Translations under genes and position numbers: made by a program | The notes under the pieces: generated by a model | What the model was told of the DNA's origin: nothing | The model's database searches: none | Seen by the model: only the letters and a program-made list of their open reading frames with translations | Part shown: piece after piece, positions 1-4,740 of the stretch | Layout of the letters: each line of letters opens with the position of its first letter | How positions within the stretch are numbered: position 1 is the first letter of the stretch | Assembly (NCBI GenBank): GCA_938024025.1 | Contig: CALJBY010000144.1 | Coordinates: 1-9,571 of the forward strand | Source: an uncultured bacterium | Lineage (GTDB): Bacteria > Desulfobacterota > WTBG01 | Length of the DNA: 9,571 bases | Direction of reading: 5' to 3'

Positions 1-1
1 G

Positions 2-631
2 TCTACTATTAGGGACATTATACAACCTTCATCCGAAAAGGGCACAGCAGAACAGAAACATTTTACCAGAGAAGAAGAAAAGGCGCAGCGATATTATCAA
101 ATGGCGAAGGTGCTGAGGAAGAAGGAAGATTTATCAAGTGCCGCTGGCTCATTGCGTAAAGCTATTGCACTCGATGATGATTTTTTTGCTGCTTATAATC
201 TCCTCGCAATCACTCTTTATGAAGACGGAAAACGTGAAGAAGGGGTTAGGATTTTCAATGAAATTGCATCAAAAAATTCCAATGACCCTTTACTGCAACT
301 GGATTATGGTAATTTTTTAATCCAGATTGGCGATGACGAAAAGGGTTTAACAATAATAAGACAGGTGCTTAAGGAAGATGAAAACTATGCGCGGGGTCAC
401 TATTACCTGGGTGAATACCTTTTTAAGGAGGGGGAGCAGGATGAAGCACTTAAGGAAGCGCAAACAGCAGTAGAACTAAACCCCCTCGACTATGACAGCC
501 AAAGATTGTTAGGTGACATTTATGCGTTTCAGGGCAAAAAGGACCTGTCCCTGGCAGCTTATAAGAAGGCAGCAACTCTTCTTGAGTACAAGGTAAAGGG
601 TAACAATCTCATTCTATCTCTCTGCTATTAA
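2..631 (+). CDS. TPR-repeat protein, 5' end outside the window
   Basis: The frame is open from the window edge without a stop, so the gene very probably begins upstream; the first Met inside the window (position 101) lies in the middle of helical repeat sequence and has no clear Shine-Dalgarno site. The visible part is about 209 residues of consecutive 34-residue helix-turn-helix units typical of tetratricopeptide repeats, with the usual small and aromatic positions (for example AAYNLLAITLYEDGKREEG, then ARGHYYLGEYLFKEGEQDEA, then SQRLLGDIYAFQGKKDLSL). At least four repeats can be made out. TPR arrays are protein-protein interaction scaffolds; no catalytic domain is visible, so no specific role can be assigned. 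The last 13 residues (after LLEYK) leave the repeat pattern and may be a natural tail or a frameshifted end. The next gene follows after about 100 bases. Confidence 0.85.
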   Translation, partial: STIRDIIQPSSEKGTAEQKHFTREEEKAQRYYQMAKVLRKKEDLSSAAGSLRKAIALDDDFFAAYNLLAITLYEDGKREEGVRIFNEIASKNSNDPLLQLDYGNFLIQIGDDEKGLTIIRQVLKEDENYARGHYYLGEYLFKEGEQDEALKEAQTAVELNPLDYDSQRLLGDIYAFQGKKDLSLAAYKKAATLLEYKVKGNNLILSLCY

Positions 632-672
632 AACTGTACTCTCATCCTTTATGCGTTTCACACCAAAAACAT

Positions 673-695
673 ACTGAAGCCCTGAGAGCTTCAGT
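673..695. repeat. 8-bp perfect inverted repeat between two genes
   Basis: ACTGAAGC (673-680) and GCTTCAGT (688-695) form a perfect 8-bp stem with a 7-base loop. No T-run follows on either strand, so it is not a standard intrinsic terminator. It sits between the TPR gene and the next gene and contains a GTG (694) that would be a poor start codon because it would be sequestered in the stem. It could be an mRNA 3'-end or processing hairpin, or a binding site. Confidence 0.45.
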
Positions 696-732
696 GGTAC
701 GGCAAGAAAAATCTAACCTGTGGAGTGGGAAA

Positions 733-1317
733 ATGAAAAGCCGCTTAAGTATCAGGTGTACTAGTGCTGTGACGATCATACTTATTTGTTTTGTTTGTAA
801 CCTTACCTTTGCTCAAACTGAAACCATTACGGTAGTCCTTGGTAATGGGGAGAAGGTAACTTTGTCCACGTGGTCCTTTGTTTATTATGTAGTACGAAGT
901 AATGAACTAGTACCACAGGGAAGCACCGCCCAGCCCTTACAAAAGAGATCACAAAATCTATACCTGATAGAGAGACATGATCAAGAAGAAGGAAAGATAG
1001 ATTTTGGCAAAGGAAAAGAAATTAACATCACTACTGAAAATTTGTCCTCAATCGAGTTTATTTGGAATTGGAAATATGGCACCCTGGAAAAGGTGATTAT
1101 TACACGTATCGATGGACATCAACTAACGCGGTCCCGTTTAGGACCTATTGCAACATCCTTTTTGGGTGATGACAAATTTCTTTATGGAAAGACTCTCTAT
1201 TTAGAGGGAGACTATCCGGGGGAAAAAGGTTTACAGCATCTTAACTACAACTTAAATAAATGGCTAAGAGGTAAGCTTCCCAAAAAAGAGATTATCGAAA
1301 AAATTATCTTTCAGTAG
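733..1317 (+). CDS. Exported protein of unknown function, 194 aa
   Basis: I do not recognise this family. ATG at 733 is preferred over the in-frame GTG at 694 because it follows a GGAGTGGG ribosome site and places a signal peptide exactly at the N-terminus: basic MKSRLSIR, hydrophobic core around residues 11-25 (AVTIILICFVCNL), and a likely cleavage after FAQ (residues 26-28). The mature part of about 167 residues is rich in beta-type alternation (ITVVLGNGEKVTL, LYLIERH, LEKVIITRIDG) and ends in a basic helix (LPKKEIIEKII). No catalytic motif or lipobox is seen. Periplasmic or surface location is inferred from the signal peptide. It is flanked by an inverted repeat upstream and a terminator-like hairpin just after the stop, suggesting a monocistronic unit. 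Confidence 0.7.
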   Translation: MKSRLSIRCTSAVTIILICFVCNLTFAQTETITVVLGNGEKVTLSTWSFVYYVVRSNELVPQGSTAQPLQKRSQNLYLIERHDQEEGKIDFGKGKEINITTENLSSIEFIWNWKYGTLEKVIITRIDGHQLTRSRLGPIATSFLGDDKFLYGKTLYLEGDYPGEKGLQHLNYNLNKWLRGKLPKKEIIEKIIFQ

Positions 1318-1354
1318 CAGAAAGCATGCAAAGGGTTTTTATCCTTTTTTTCTG
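1318..1354 (+). terminator. Probable intrinsic terminator
   Basis: Starting directly after the stop codon of the 194-aa gene, an inner stem AAAGGG/TCCTTT (1330-1335 with 1342-1347, loop TTTTTA) lies inside an outer pairing CAGAAA/TTTCTG (1318-1323 with 1349-1354). A run of seven T follows the inner stem. The stem is AT-rich, so efficiency is uncertain. Confidence 0.45.
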
Positions 1355-1391
1355 AGGGGTTATGCCACCCATCGTCGAGGTAATTTTTTGG

Positions 1392-1420
1392 TTGACACCA
1401 AGCCATTTTTTTGATTTAAT
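1392..1420 (+). promoter_or_regulatory. Strong sigma70-type promoter, extended -10
   Basis: A perfect TTGACA (1392-1397) is separated by 17 bases from TTTAAT (1415-1420, five of six matches to TATAAT). TG stands at 1412-1413, giving the extended -10 pattern TGnTTTAAT. Transcription would begin near 1427. No conventional gene starts within 200 bases; the first intrinsic terminator lies at 1594-1639. Confidence 0.65.
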
Positions 1421-1529
1421 ATAGTCTATACATTTAATACACTATTGGAGCATATGTCCATTTATAACTTGATCATGATTGTAGTAATTATAAAAGGACA
1501 GACCCTGGGAGAATAGAGAGGGGCGTAAA

Positions 1530-1595
1530 ATGACTCTGAAGGTTACATCAGTATCAGTACGGTGCCCTTGTACATTAGTTTTTTTAAACGTTTAA
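1530..1595 (+). CDS. Possible 21-aa leader peptide
   Basis: An ATG at 1530 follows GAGAGGGGCG, a plausible ribosome site about 7 bases away. It opens 21 codons (starting MTLKVTSVSV, ending CTLVFLNV) and stops with TAA at 1593-1595. The stop overlaps the first bases of the terminator stem that begins at 1594, a geometry seen in translation-coupled attenuators. There is no run of one amino acid that would name a sensed charged tRNA. Three Val, two Thr and two Cys codons are present in the second half of the peptide and its surroundings, which is not diagnostic. The ORF is short enough to be chance. Confidence 0.25.
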   Translation: MTLKVTSVSVRCPCTLVFLNV

Positions 1596-1639
1596 CTGAT
1601 GAAGCACATATGCTCTACTCGTGCTCGTCAGTTTTTTAT
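1594..1639 (+). terminator. Intrinsic terminator or attenuator hairpin
   Basis: AACTGATG-A-AGCAC (1594-1607) pairs with GTGCTCGTCAGTT (1621-1633), giving 13 pairs with one bulged A and one G-T wobble. The loop is 13 bases, and the 3' arm runs directly into TTTTTTATTT. It stands 20 bases before the start of the 63-aa membrane protein gene, so it would end transcripts from the 1392 promoter or attenuate that gene. Confidence 0.55.
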
Positions 1640-1659
1640 TTGATACAGGGGAGGGTGCT

Positions 1660-1851
1660 ATGGCCACAGTATCAAGGGTAAAATATAATGAAATTTTTGA
1701 GATGTTCAGTTGCTTTAGCAAGTTCTGTTTCTTTATTGTTAAGGGATTCGCCTTAATCATGATTACTATAGTCGGTATGGTAGTTTTGCTAGTAATTTGT
1801 TTCAATATATTTCTTATTACCAGCTCCTTAGTAAGATTCATCGGATTTTAG
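1660..1851 (+). CDS. Small single-pass membrane protein, 63 aa
   Basis: No family is recognised. The ATG at 1660 is preferred over the in-frame GTG at 1621 because CAGGGGAGGG lies about 4-8 bases upstream, whereas the GTG lies inside the terminator stem. A short polar N-terminus (MATVSRVKYNEIFEM) is followed by one long hydrophobic stretch, roughly residues 22-56 (for example ALIMITIVGMVVLLVI). The core likely forms one transmembrane helix of about residues 31-54, and the C-terminus is short and weakly basic. The strong ribosome site and the leader/terminator arrangement upstream favour a real gene. It could be a small regulatory or stress-response membrane peptide, or a type I toxin-like peptide. 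Neither can be shown from the sequence, and the ORF could be chance hydrophobic reading of AT-rich DNA. Confidence 0.45.
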   Translation: MATVSRVKYNEIFEMFSCFSKFCFFIVKGFALIMITIVGMVVLLVICFNIFLITSSLVRFIGF

Positions 1852-1944
1852 AGTTTTTATCATCATCCTCTTGTCATTCAACCTTAAACATACGGGGAAA
1901 GATATTTGTTTAACTGCCCAATCGATCAATAATTAAAATGGATT

Positions 1945-1962
1945 GTATAATTGTAATTATAC
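1945..1962. promoter_or_regulatory. 18-bp palindrome overlapping a TATAAT box
   Basis: GTATAATT-GT-AATTATAC is a perfect inverted repeat with 8-bp arms and a 2-bp centre. Its left arm contains a consensus -10 hexamer TATAAT (1946-1951), although no good -35 is found at 16-18 bases upstream. A repressor or activator bound here would sit on the promoter of the downstream 106-aa exported protein. A GGAGG followed at normal spacing by GTG AAA TCA TCA TAA (1976-1990) lies just after it, a four-residue ORF that may be meaningless. Confidence 0.4.
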
Positions 1963-2062
1963 GCGGAGGCTAAAAGTGAAATCATCATAAGAGACAGCCT
2001 GCTTTTTAGGATACATACATCTGAGAAGTGGGTTTTTTAATTTTCACAATGAGGCAATTAAG

Positions 2063-2383
2063 ATGAAGAAGTTAATTTGTTTGTCTGCCTTGGTACTTAT
2101 GATGTGTACTCATGCCTTGGGTTTCAATGAGTGCAGAACTATTCAAGATAACGCAGTAGGAATTGTATCTCTTTTTGATGTTGCTACTGTATACACCTGC
2201 TACAAAACTGGGGACCATAAAGCACTTAACCAACTTGCTCTTGAAGGGAGGATACGGCTCTTAAAAAAGGGCATACAGGTTGTGGACGTTGGATATGCAT
2301 GCAAACGTGGACACTGGAAAGTACAACTTGTTGGAACTACGACAGAAGTGTGGATGCATCATTCGCACTATGAGTGCAGGTAA
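2063..2383 (+). CDS. Exported four-cysteine protein of unknown function, 106 aa
   Basis: ATG at 2063 follows GAGG at a usable distance and starts a clean signal peptide: MKK, hydrophobic core LICLSALVLMM, and probable cleavage near THALG-FN (residue 20). The mature part has about 86 residues with four cysteines (24, 46, 80, 105), an even number consistent with two disulfides in the periplasm or outside the cell. Residues 62-103 have the spacing of a small beta-barrel (IRLLKKGIQVVDVGYAC, then HWKVQLVGTTTEVWMHH), reminiscent of bacterial SH3-like domains; this is a by-eye impression. Histidines cluster near the C-terminus (HHSHYEC). A palindromic site overlaps the presumed promoter. Downstream is an unused Shine-Dalgarno site and IS debris. 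Confidence 0.65.
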   Translation: MKKLICLSALVLMMCTHALGFNECRTIQDNAVGIVSLFDVATVYTCYKTGDHKALNQLALEGRIRLLKKGIQVVDVGYACKRGHWKVQLVGTTTEVWMHHSHYECR

Positions 2384-2509
2384 AAGGAGGTAATTACAAT
2401 CAAAAACCCGATTTTCACCATTTTCTTAACATAGTAAACAGCCCGCTTCAGGTGTCCTGAACGGTACTTGAGTTGACAGTGCCCAGTCCCCCCGGCATGT
2501 CAATGACAG
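2384..2509 (+). other. Decayed intergenic stretch with unused Shine-Dalgarno site
   Basis: AAAGGAGGT (2383-2391) begins at the stop of the 106-aa gene and is one of the best ribosome sites in the window. At ideal spacing it is followed by ATC at 2399, then AAA AAC CCG ATT TTC ACC ATT TTC, reading like a hydrophobic N-terminus, before TAG at 2432-2434. This looks like a lost start codon or a decayed gene. Further on is a perfect 6-bp inverted repeat TTCAGG-TGT-CCTGAA (2447-2461). The distal part probably belongs to the 3' non-coding end of the neighbouring insertion sequence, but its boundary could not be placed. Confidence 0.35.
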
Positions 2510-2526
2510 TTACGCTGCTGTCATTG
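2501..2526 (-). repeat. 9-bp inverted repeat at the transposase stop codon
   Basis: CAATGACAG (2501-2509) and CTGTCATTG (2518-2526) are perfect 9-bp arms around an 8-base centre. That centre contains the TAA of the transposase remnant read on the minus strand. No T-run follows, so it is more likely part of the insertion sequence end structure or an mRNA hairpin than a terminator. Confidence 0.5.
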
Positions 2527-2766
2527 TCTCTCTTATGTTCTTTTCATTAAACAGTTTCTTACCCTCAATGAATGTTTCCATTGGTGTTCTTCCTTTGCAG
2601 CGTTTCTCCCGATGGGTTCTCTCCGCGTCATACTCCACCGTATACTCATCCAAATCTATTCGTAAAGTCTCAATGTCAGAGTAAATCTTCTTCCTGTATG
2701 TGATGCGATAATCTCATTAAGCACCGTTTGATGAAATCGCTCGCCTATTCCATTAGATTGCGGACA
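2510..2766 (-). pseudogene. IS481/IS3-type transposase C-terminal remnant, frameshifted
   Basis: Read on the minus strand from about 2766, the first frame gives CPQSNGIGERFHQTVLNEII. This matches the conserved C-terminal part of the DDE integrase core (PQSNG.xERFH, where the E is the last acidic catalytic residue). Near 2690-2697 the reading shifts by one base. The second frame continues RKKIYSDIETLRIDLDEY, then YDAERTHREKRCKGRTPMET, the typical IS481-group tail, to a TAA at 2512-2510. The N-terminal HTH and the first two catalytic Asp residues are absent: immediately upstream in the gene the frame meets TAG, and the sequence changes to the mobB promoter. So this is a truncated and frameshifted remnant, not an active element. 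Terminal inverted repeats could not be assigned. Confidence 0.85.
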
Positions 2767-2775
2767 CTAATCTAG

Positions 2776-2804
2776 TTGACTTGTTCACTAAAAAGCATTA
2801 TCTT
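2776..2804 (+). promoter_or_regulatory. Probable mobB promoter beside the IS remnant
   Basis: TTGACT (2776-2781, five of six matches to the -35 consensus), a 17-base spacer and TATCTT (2799-2804, four of six) predict a transcription start near 2811, 33 bases before the mobB ATG. The -35 lies within about 10-15 bases of the truncated transposase edge. An in-frame TTG at 2781 falls inside this promoter, which argues against the longer mobB reading. Confidence 0.45.
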
Positions 2805-2843
2805 TCACAAATATACTATCAACACCCGGGAGCAGTATATACC

Positions 2844-3503
2844 ATGATACCAATTATCTCCATTGTAGGAAAGTCCAATAGTGGCAAGACAACTTTGATC
2901 GAGAAACTCATTCCTGAATTCAACCGGAGGGGATATCGGGTGGGCACCGTCAAACACGATGTACACGGATTTGAAGTGGACAGGGAAGGTAAAGACAGTT
3001 GGCGACATCGAAAAGCAGGTGCATACAGCACGATTATCTCCTCTCCCCAACAGATCGCCCTTATCCGCACCATGAACGCCGATACCCCCCTCGACGAGAT
3101 CCGGGATCGCTTCATTCAGGATGTAGATATCATCATTGCCGAAGGGTATAAAAAGGGCACTACCCCTAAAGTAGAAGTGTTTCGTAAGGAAGTGCACAAA
3201 GAACCCCTGTGCACAGGGGAGGATCATCTCCTCGCCCTCGTCTCTAACCAATGCTTCGACCTTGGAGTCCCCTGCCTTGAGCTCAACGACAGTAAAGGTG
3301 TGGTGGACATACTGGAGAGCACTCTTCTCACGCCCCGCACGCTACGAAACGTACACCTGAAAGTCAACGGAAAACATGTCCCGTTAACGCCCTTCATAGC
3401 ATCCTTCATTGAAGGATCGATACGGGGAATGGTTTCTACCCTTAAGGGATGTGATCATTTAAAAAGCATTGAACTGGTGATTACGCCTTCTAAAAATGAC
3501 TAA
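2844..3503 (+). CDS. mobB: Molybdopterin-guanine dinucleotide biosynthesis adaptor MobB
   Basis: MobB is a small P-loop GTPase that works with MobA in attaching GMP to molybdenum cofactor, forming the guanine dinucleotide cofactor used by DMSO-reductase-family enzymes; it acts in the cytoplasm. The N-terminus IPIISIVGKSNSGKTTL carries the Walker A motif GKSNSGKT (residues 9-16). The MobB signature follows: RRGYRVGTVKHDVHGFEVDR, then GKDSWRHRKAGA, then DVDIIIAEGYKK. ATG 2844 is chosen because the P-loop begins at once and the alternative TTG at 2781 lies in the promoter; GGGAG lies upstream at a slightly long distance. The protein is 219 aa, longer than minimal MobB (about 170). The extra C-terminal 60-65 residues (LKVNGKHVPLTPFIASFIEG, then IRGMVSTLKG) look like a small extra module also seen in MobB proteins of some anaerobes. 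It stands alone, convergent with the next gene. Confidence 0.93.
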   Translation: MIPIISIVGKSNSGKTTLIEKLIPEFNRRGYRVGTVKHDVHGFEVDREGKDSWRHRKAGAYSTIISSPQQIALIRTMNADTPLDEIRDRFIQDVDIIIAEGYKKGTTPKVEVFRKEVHKEPLCTGEDHLLALVSNQCFDLGVPCLELNDSKGVVDILESTLLTPRTLRNVHLKVNGKHVPLTPFIASFIEGSIRGMVSTLKGCDHLKSIELVITPSKND

Positions 3504-3525
3504 GGGGCACTTCCCCTCCCGGGAG
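3503..3525. repeat. GC-rich hairpins after mobB
   Basis: AGGGG-CACTT-CCCCT (3503-3517) forms a 5-bp stem beginning in the mobB stop codon. It overlaps the perfect palindrome CTCCC/GGGAG (3516-3525). A weaker GAGA/TCTC pairing (3523-3526 with 3534-3537) is followed by TTTATTT. Any of these could end mobB transcription in the convergent gap. None is a textbook terminator. Confidence 0.3.
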
Positions 3526-3577
3526 AAGCAGGATCTCTTTATTTCTCAATTGACCGGAATGGGGAAAGGAGTGTCCT

Positions 3578-4240
3578 TCAGGGAAGAAGATCTATGGTAT
3601 AATTTTTGAAACTGATGGTTTCAATAGGTAGGTTATGCTGATTATACCGTTCTACCCGGGAAGGAAACCAGTTTTCTTTTAAGACAACCACTCGATACCG
3701 GTTCAGCTCTTTTTCATTGGTATAATCCTTCGCCCAGCATATGAACTCTAGCCTTTCCTTACCTTCACGATACTCACTCGCTCTCTTTGAGATGAGCTCA
3801 CCATTTTCGCGAAGAAACGTTATGAGATACTCAATAGTACAGTGGTCAATTCGCTGTCCACTCGGTGACTTAACAAGGGGGTTATCAATAGAAAGACTGA
3901 AGCTGATTATCGGTAAAAACTTAAAGGGCTTAATCGTGAGCTTGTCATCGCCCTGGCGGTACACTACTTTCACACCGGGATAGGGACGTGAAAACGTGAG
4001 AGAGACGCTTTCCTGTGTCTCAGCATGCAGGGTGAAGATAAATCGTTTGTCAGCTTTTCCATTACGGTAGTAGCGTATGTCTGCTTCGCAGCGAAATCCC
4101 TCCACGCTTTCGAGGGCAGCTGTCATTTTTTGAACAGCTGCAACAATGTGACTACCGGAAGCATCGGCAGACAAGGGACTCTGGCCAAAGCCTGCAGCAG
4201 ATAGCACTGTCACCAGGATAACGAGCACCCAGTATCGCAT
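3578..4240 (-). CDS. Exported LolA/DUF1571-like protein, 220 aa
   Basis: The frame is open to 4519, but the start is placed at the ATG at 4240. There MRYWVLVILVTVLSAAGFGQ forms a signal peptide with likely cleavage after GFGQ, and GGAGG lies 11 bases upstream. A second ATG at 4258 is possible and would add six residues. The mature part starts with a helix (SHIVAAVQKMTAALESVEGF), then alternating beta strands (FRCEADIRYYRNGKADKRF, then SVSLTFSRPYPGVKVVYRQG, then DKLTIKPF). This is the usual layout of the LolA/LolB-like curved beta-sheet fold and of DUF1571-type proteins. Such proteins bind lipid or lipoprotein acyl chains in the periplasm, or have unknown periplasmic roles. The assignment is by fold pattern and conserved spacing only. 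It is transcribed toward mobB and divergently from the sulfur operon. Confidence 0.7.
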   Translation of the reverse strand: MRYWVLVILVTVLSAAGFGQSPLSADASGSHIVAAVQKMTAALESVEGFRCEADIRYYRNGKADKRFIFTLHAETQESVSLTFSRPYPGVKVVYRQGDDKLTIKPFKFLPIISFSLSIDNPLVKSPSGQRIDHCTIEYLITFLRENGELISKRASEYREGKERLEFICWAKDYTNEKELNRYRVVVLKENWFPSRVERYNQHNLPIETISFKNYTIDLLP

Positions 4241-4569
4241 TACTGACTGAGCCTCCATCGGATCATGCAGAAACAGTTCTCGAAGACACCACCCTGAAGC
4301 CGACTGACGGACATTAAAAAACGTTATCAGCTTATCCACAAAACTCCAGTAACTCGGATAAAAAACGGATTCATGACTTCTAAAAAAAAATTTTATTTCG
4401 GTAGGAGCGCATTCATGCGCGATGAATTCGCGGCTTAAAGCCGCTCCTACCATAACTCTATCTGAAGTAGTTGCGTAAGAACCTAACTTCAAGAAGTTAC
4501 AGATTGTATTGGCTGTCAACTAGAGAATCACGGATAAGCAGAAAACGCTATCACCTAGGAATAAAATTC
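4241..4569. other. Gene-free divergent upstream region
   Basis: The minus-strand frame stays open across this stretch (back to 4519) but crosses the REP doublet and has no ribosome site at its upstream ATGs, so I treat it as non-coding. Apart from the REP doublet it holds a perfect palindrome TAACTTC-AA-GAAGTTA (4484-4499), an A-run at 4382-4390, and one 9-base DnaA-box match TTATCCACA (4332-4340). The promoter of the minus-strand LolA-like gene must lie here, but no convincing -35/-10 pair was found. Confidence 0.5.
4401..4450. repeat. REP doublet (REPIN-like element), 50 bp
   Basis: The element is bounded by perfect 9-bp inverted ends GTAGGAGCG (4401-4409) and CGCTCCTAC (4442-4450). Each end is itself a REP: GTAG followed by a small palindrome. 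On the plus strand the palindrome is GCGCAT-TC-ATGCGC (4407-4420). On the minus strand it is GCGGCTT-T-AAGCCGC (4444-4430). A further pairing ATTCAT/ATGAAT (4411-4416 with 4422-4427) gives alternative folding. The GTAG tetranucleotide followed by a hairpin is the recognition form of REP-associated tyrosine transposases (RAYT), so this is probably a non-autonomous element mobilised in trans. It lies in the gene-free gap between divergent genes. Confidence 0.7.
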
Positions 4570-4598
4570 TTGACATTTTTATGGTAGTATTATAAATT
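4570..4598 (+). promoter_or_regulatory. Probable promoter of the sulfur assimilation operon
   Basis: A perfect TTGACA (4570-4575) is followed by TATAAA (4591-4596, 15-base spacer) or TAAATT (4593-4598, 17-base spacer) in very AT-rich DNA. Transcription would start near 4603-4606, leaving a leader of about 135 nt before the aprA-like ATG. It is the only good plus-strand promoter seen ahead of the four sulfur genes. Confidence 0.5.
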
Positions 4599-4658
4599 AT
4601 TAATACACCAATTTAGTAGGGTATTTTGCCCGTCGTGAAACAATAATCACCCAATCTC

Positions 4659-4703
4659 AAAGGACAGTGTTTTGCTGTTTTTAGGGTAAGGGTTGTAAAC
4701 AGC
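4659..4703 (+). promoter_or_regulatory. Operon leader with alternative hairpins
   Basis: Two mutually exclusive stems can form in the leader RNA of the sulfur operon. AAGGACAG (4660-4667) can pair with CTGTTTTT (4675-4682), including two G-U pairs. Alternatively GCTGTTT (4674-4680) can pair perfectly with AAACAGC (4697-4703). Sharing one strand between two stems is what a switch needs, but the stems are short and no known sulfur-sensing riboswitch (SAM-I, SAM-II) pattern was recognised. Confidence 0.25.
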
Positions 4704-4740
4704 GAGTATTCGGTGCTCACTCTCCATACATAAAGGTATA

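Larger units (their letters stand above)
1427..1642 (+). ncRNA. Candidate ~210-nt small RNA or attenuated leader
   Basis: This is an inferred transcript bounded by the extended -10 promoter at 1392-1420 and the terminator-like hairpin at 1594-1639. No known RNA family was recognised by eye. It contains one short ORF with a purine-rich ribosome site (1530-1595). It lies upstream of a 63-aa membrane protein gene, so it could act either as an independent small RNA or as an attenuating leader for that gene. Together with the flanking sites it accounts for the 340-base stretch without a conventional gene between 1318 and 1659. Confidence 0.3.

Noticed and set aside
694..732. GTG start adding 13 residues before the signal peptide of the 194-aa protein
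   Set aside because: The GTG sits inside a perfect hairpin stem and no ribosome site precedes it; the ATG at 733 has one and gives a regular signal peptide.
1584..1841. Minus-strand 85-aa ORF opposite the small membrane protein
   Set aside because: It has no ribosome site, runs through the terminator hairpin, and has low-complexity AT-driven composition. An antisense RNA role cannot be shown.
2781..2843. Upstream TTG start for mobB adding 21 residues
   Set aside because: The TTG lies in the predicted -35/spacer region, and MobB proteins start right before the P-loop as with the ATG at 2844.
2805..3409. Minus-strand ORFs of 61-148 aa inside mobB
   Set aside because: They overlap a confident plus-strand gene, have no recognisable domains, and read as composition shadows.
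4332..4340. Perfect DnaA-box match TTATCCACA
   Set aside because: A single 9-base match without neighbouring boxes, a DnaA or DnaN gene, or an AT-rich unwinding region of typical layout does not support a replication origin.
4241..4519. N-terminal extension of the minus-strand LolA-like ORF (93 extra residues)
   Set aside because: It crosses the REP doublet, lacks a ribosome site, and would bury a clear signal peptide that begins at the ATG at 4240.
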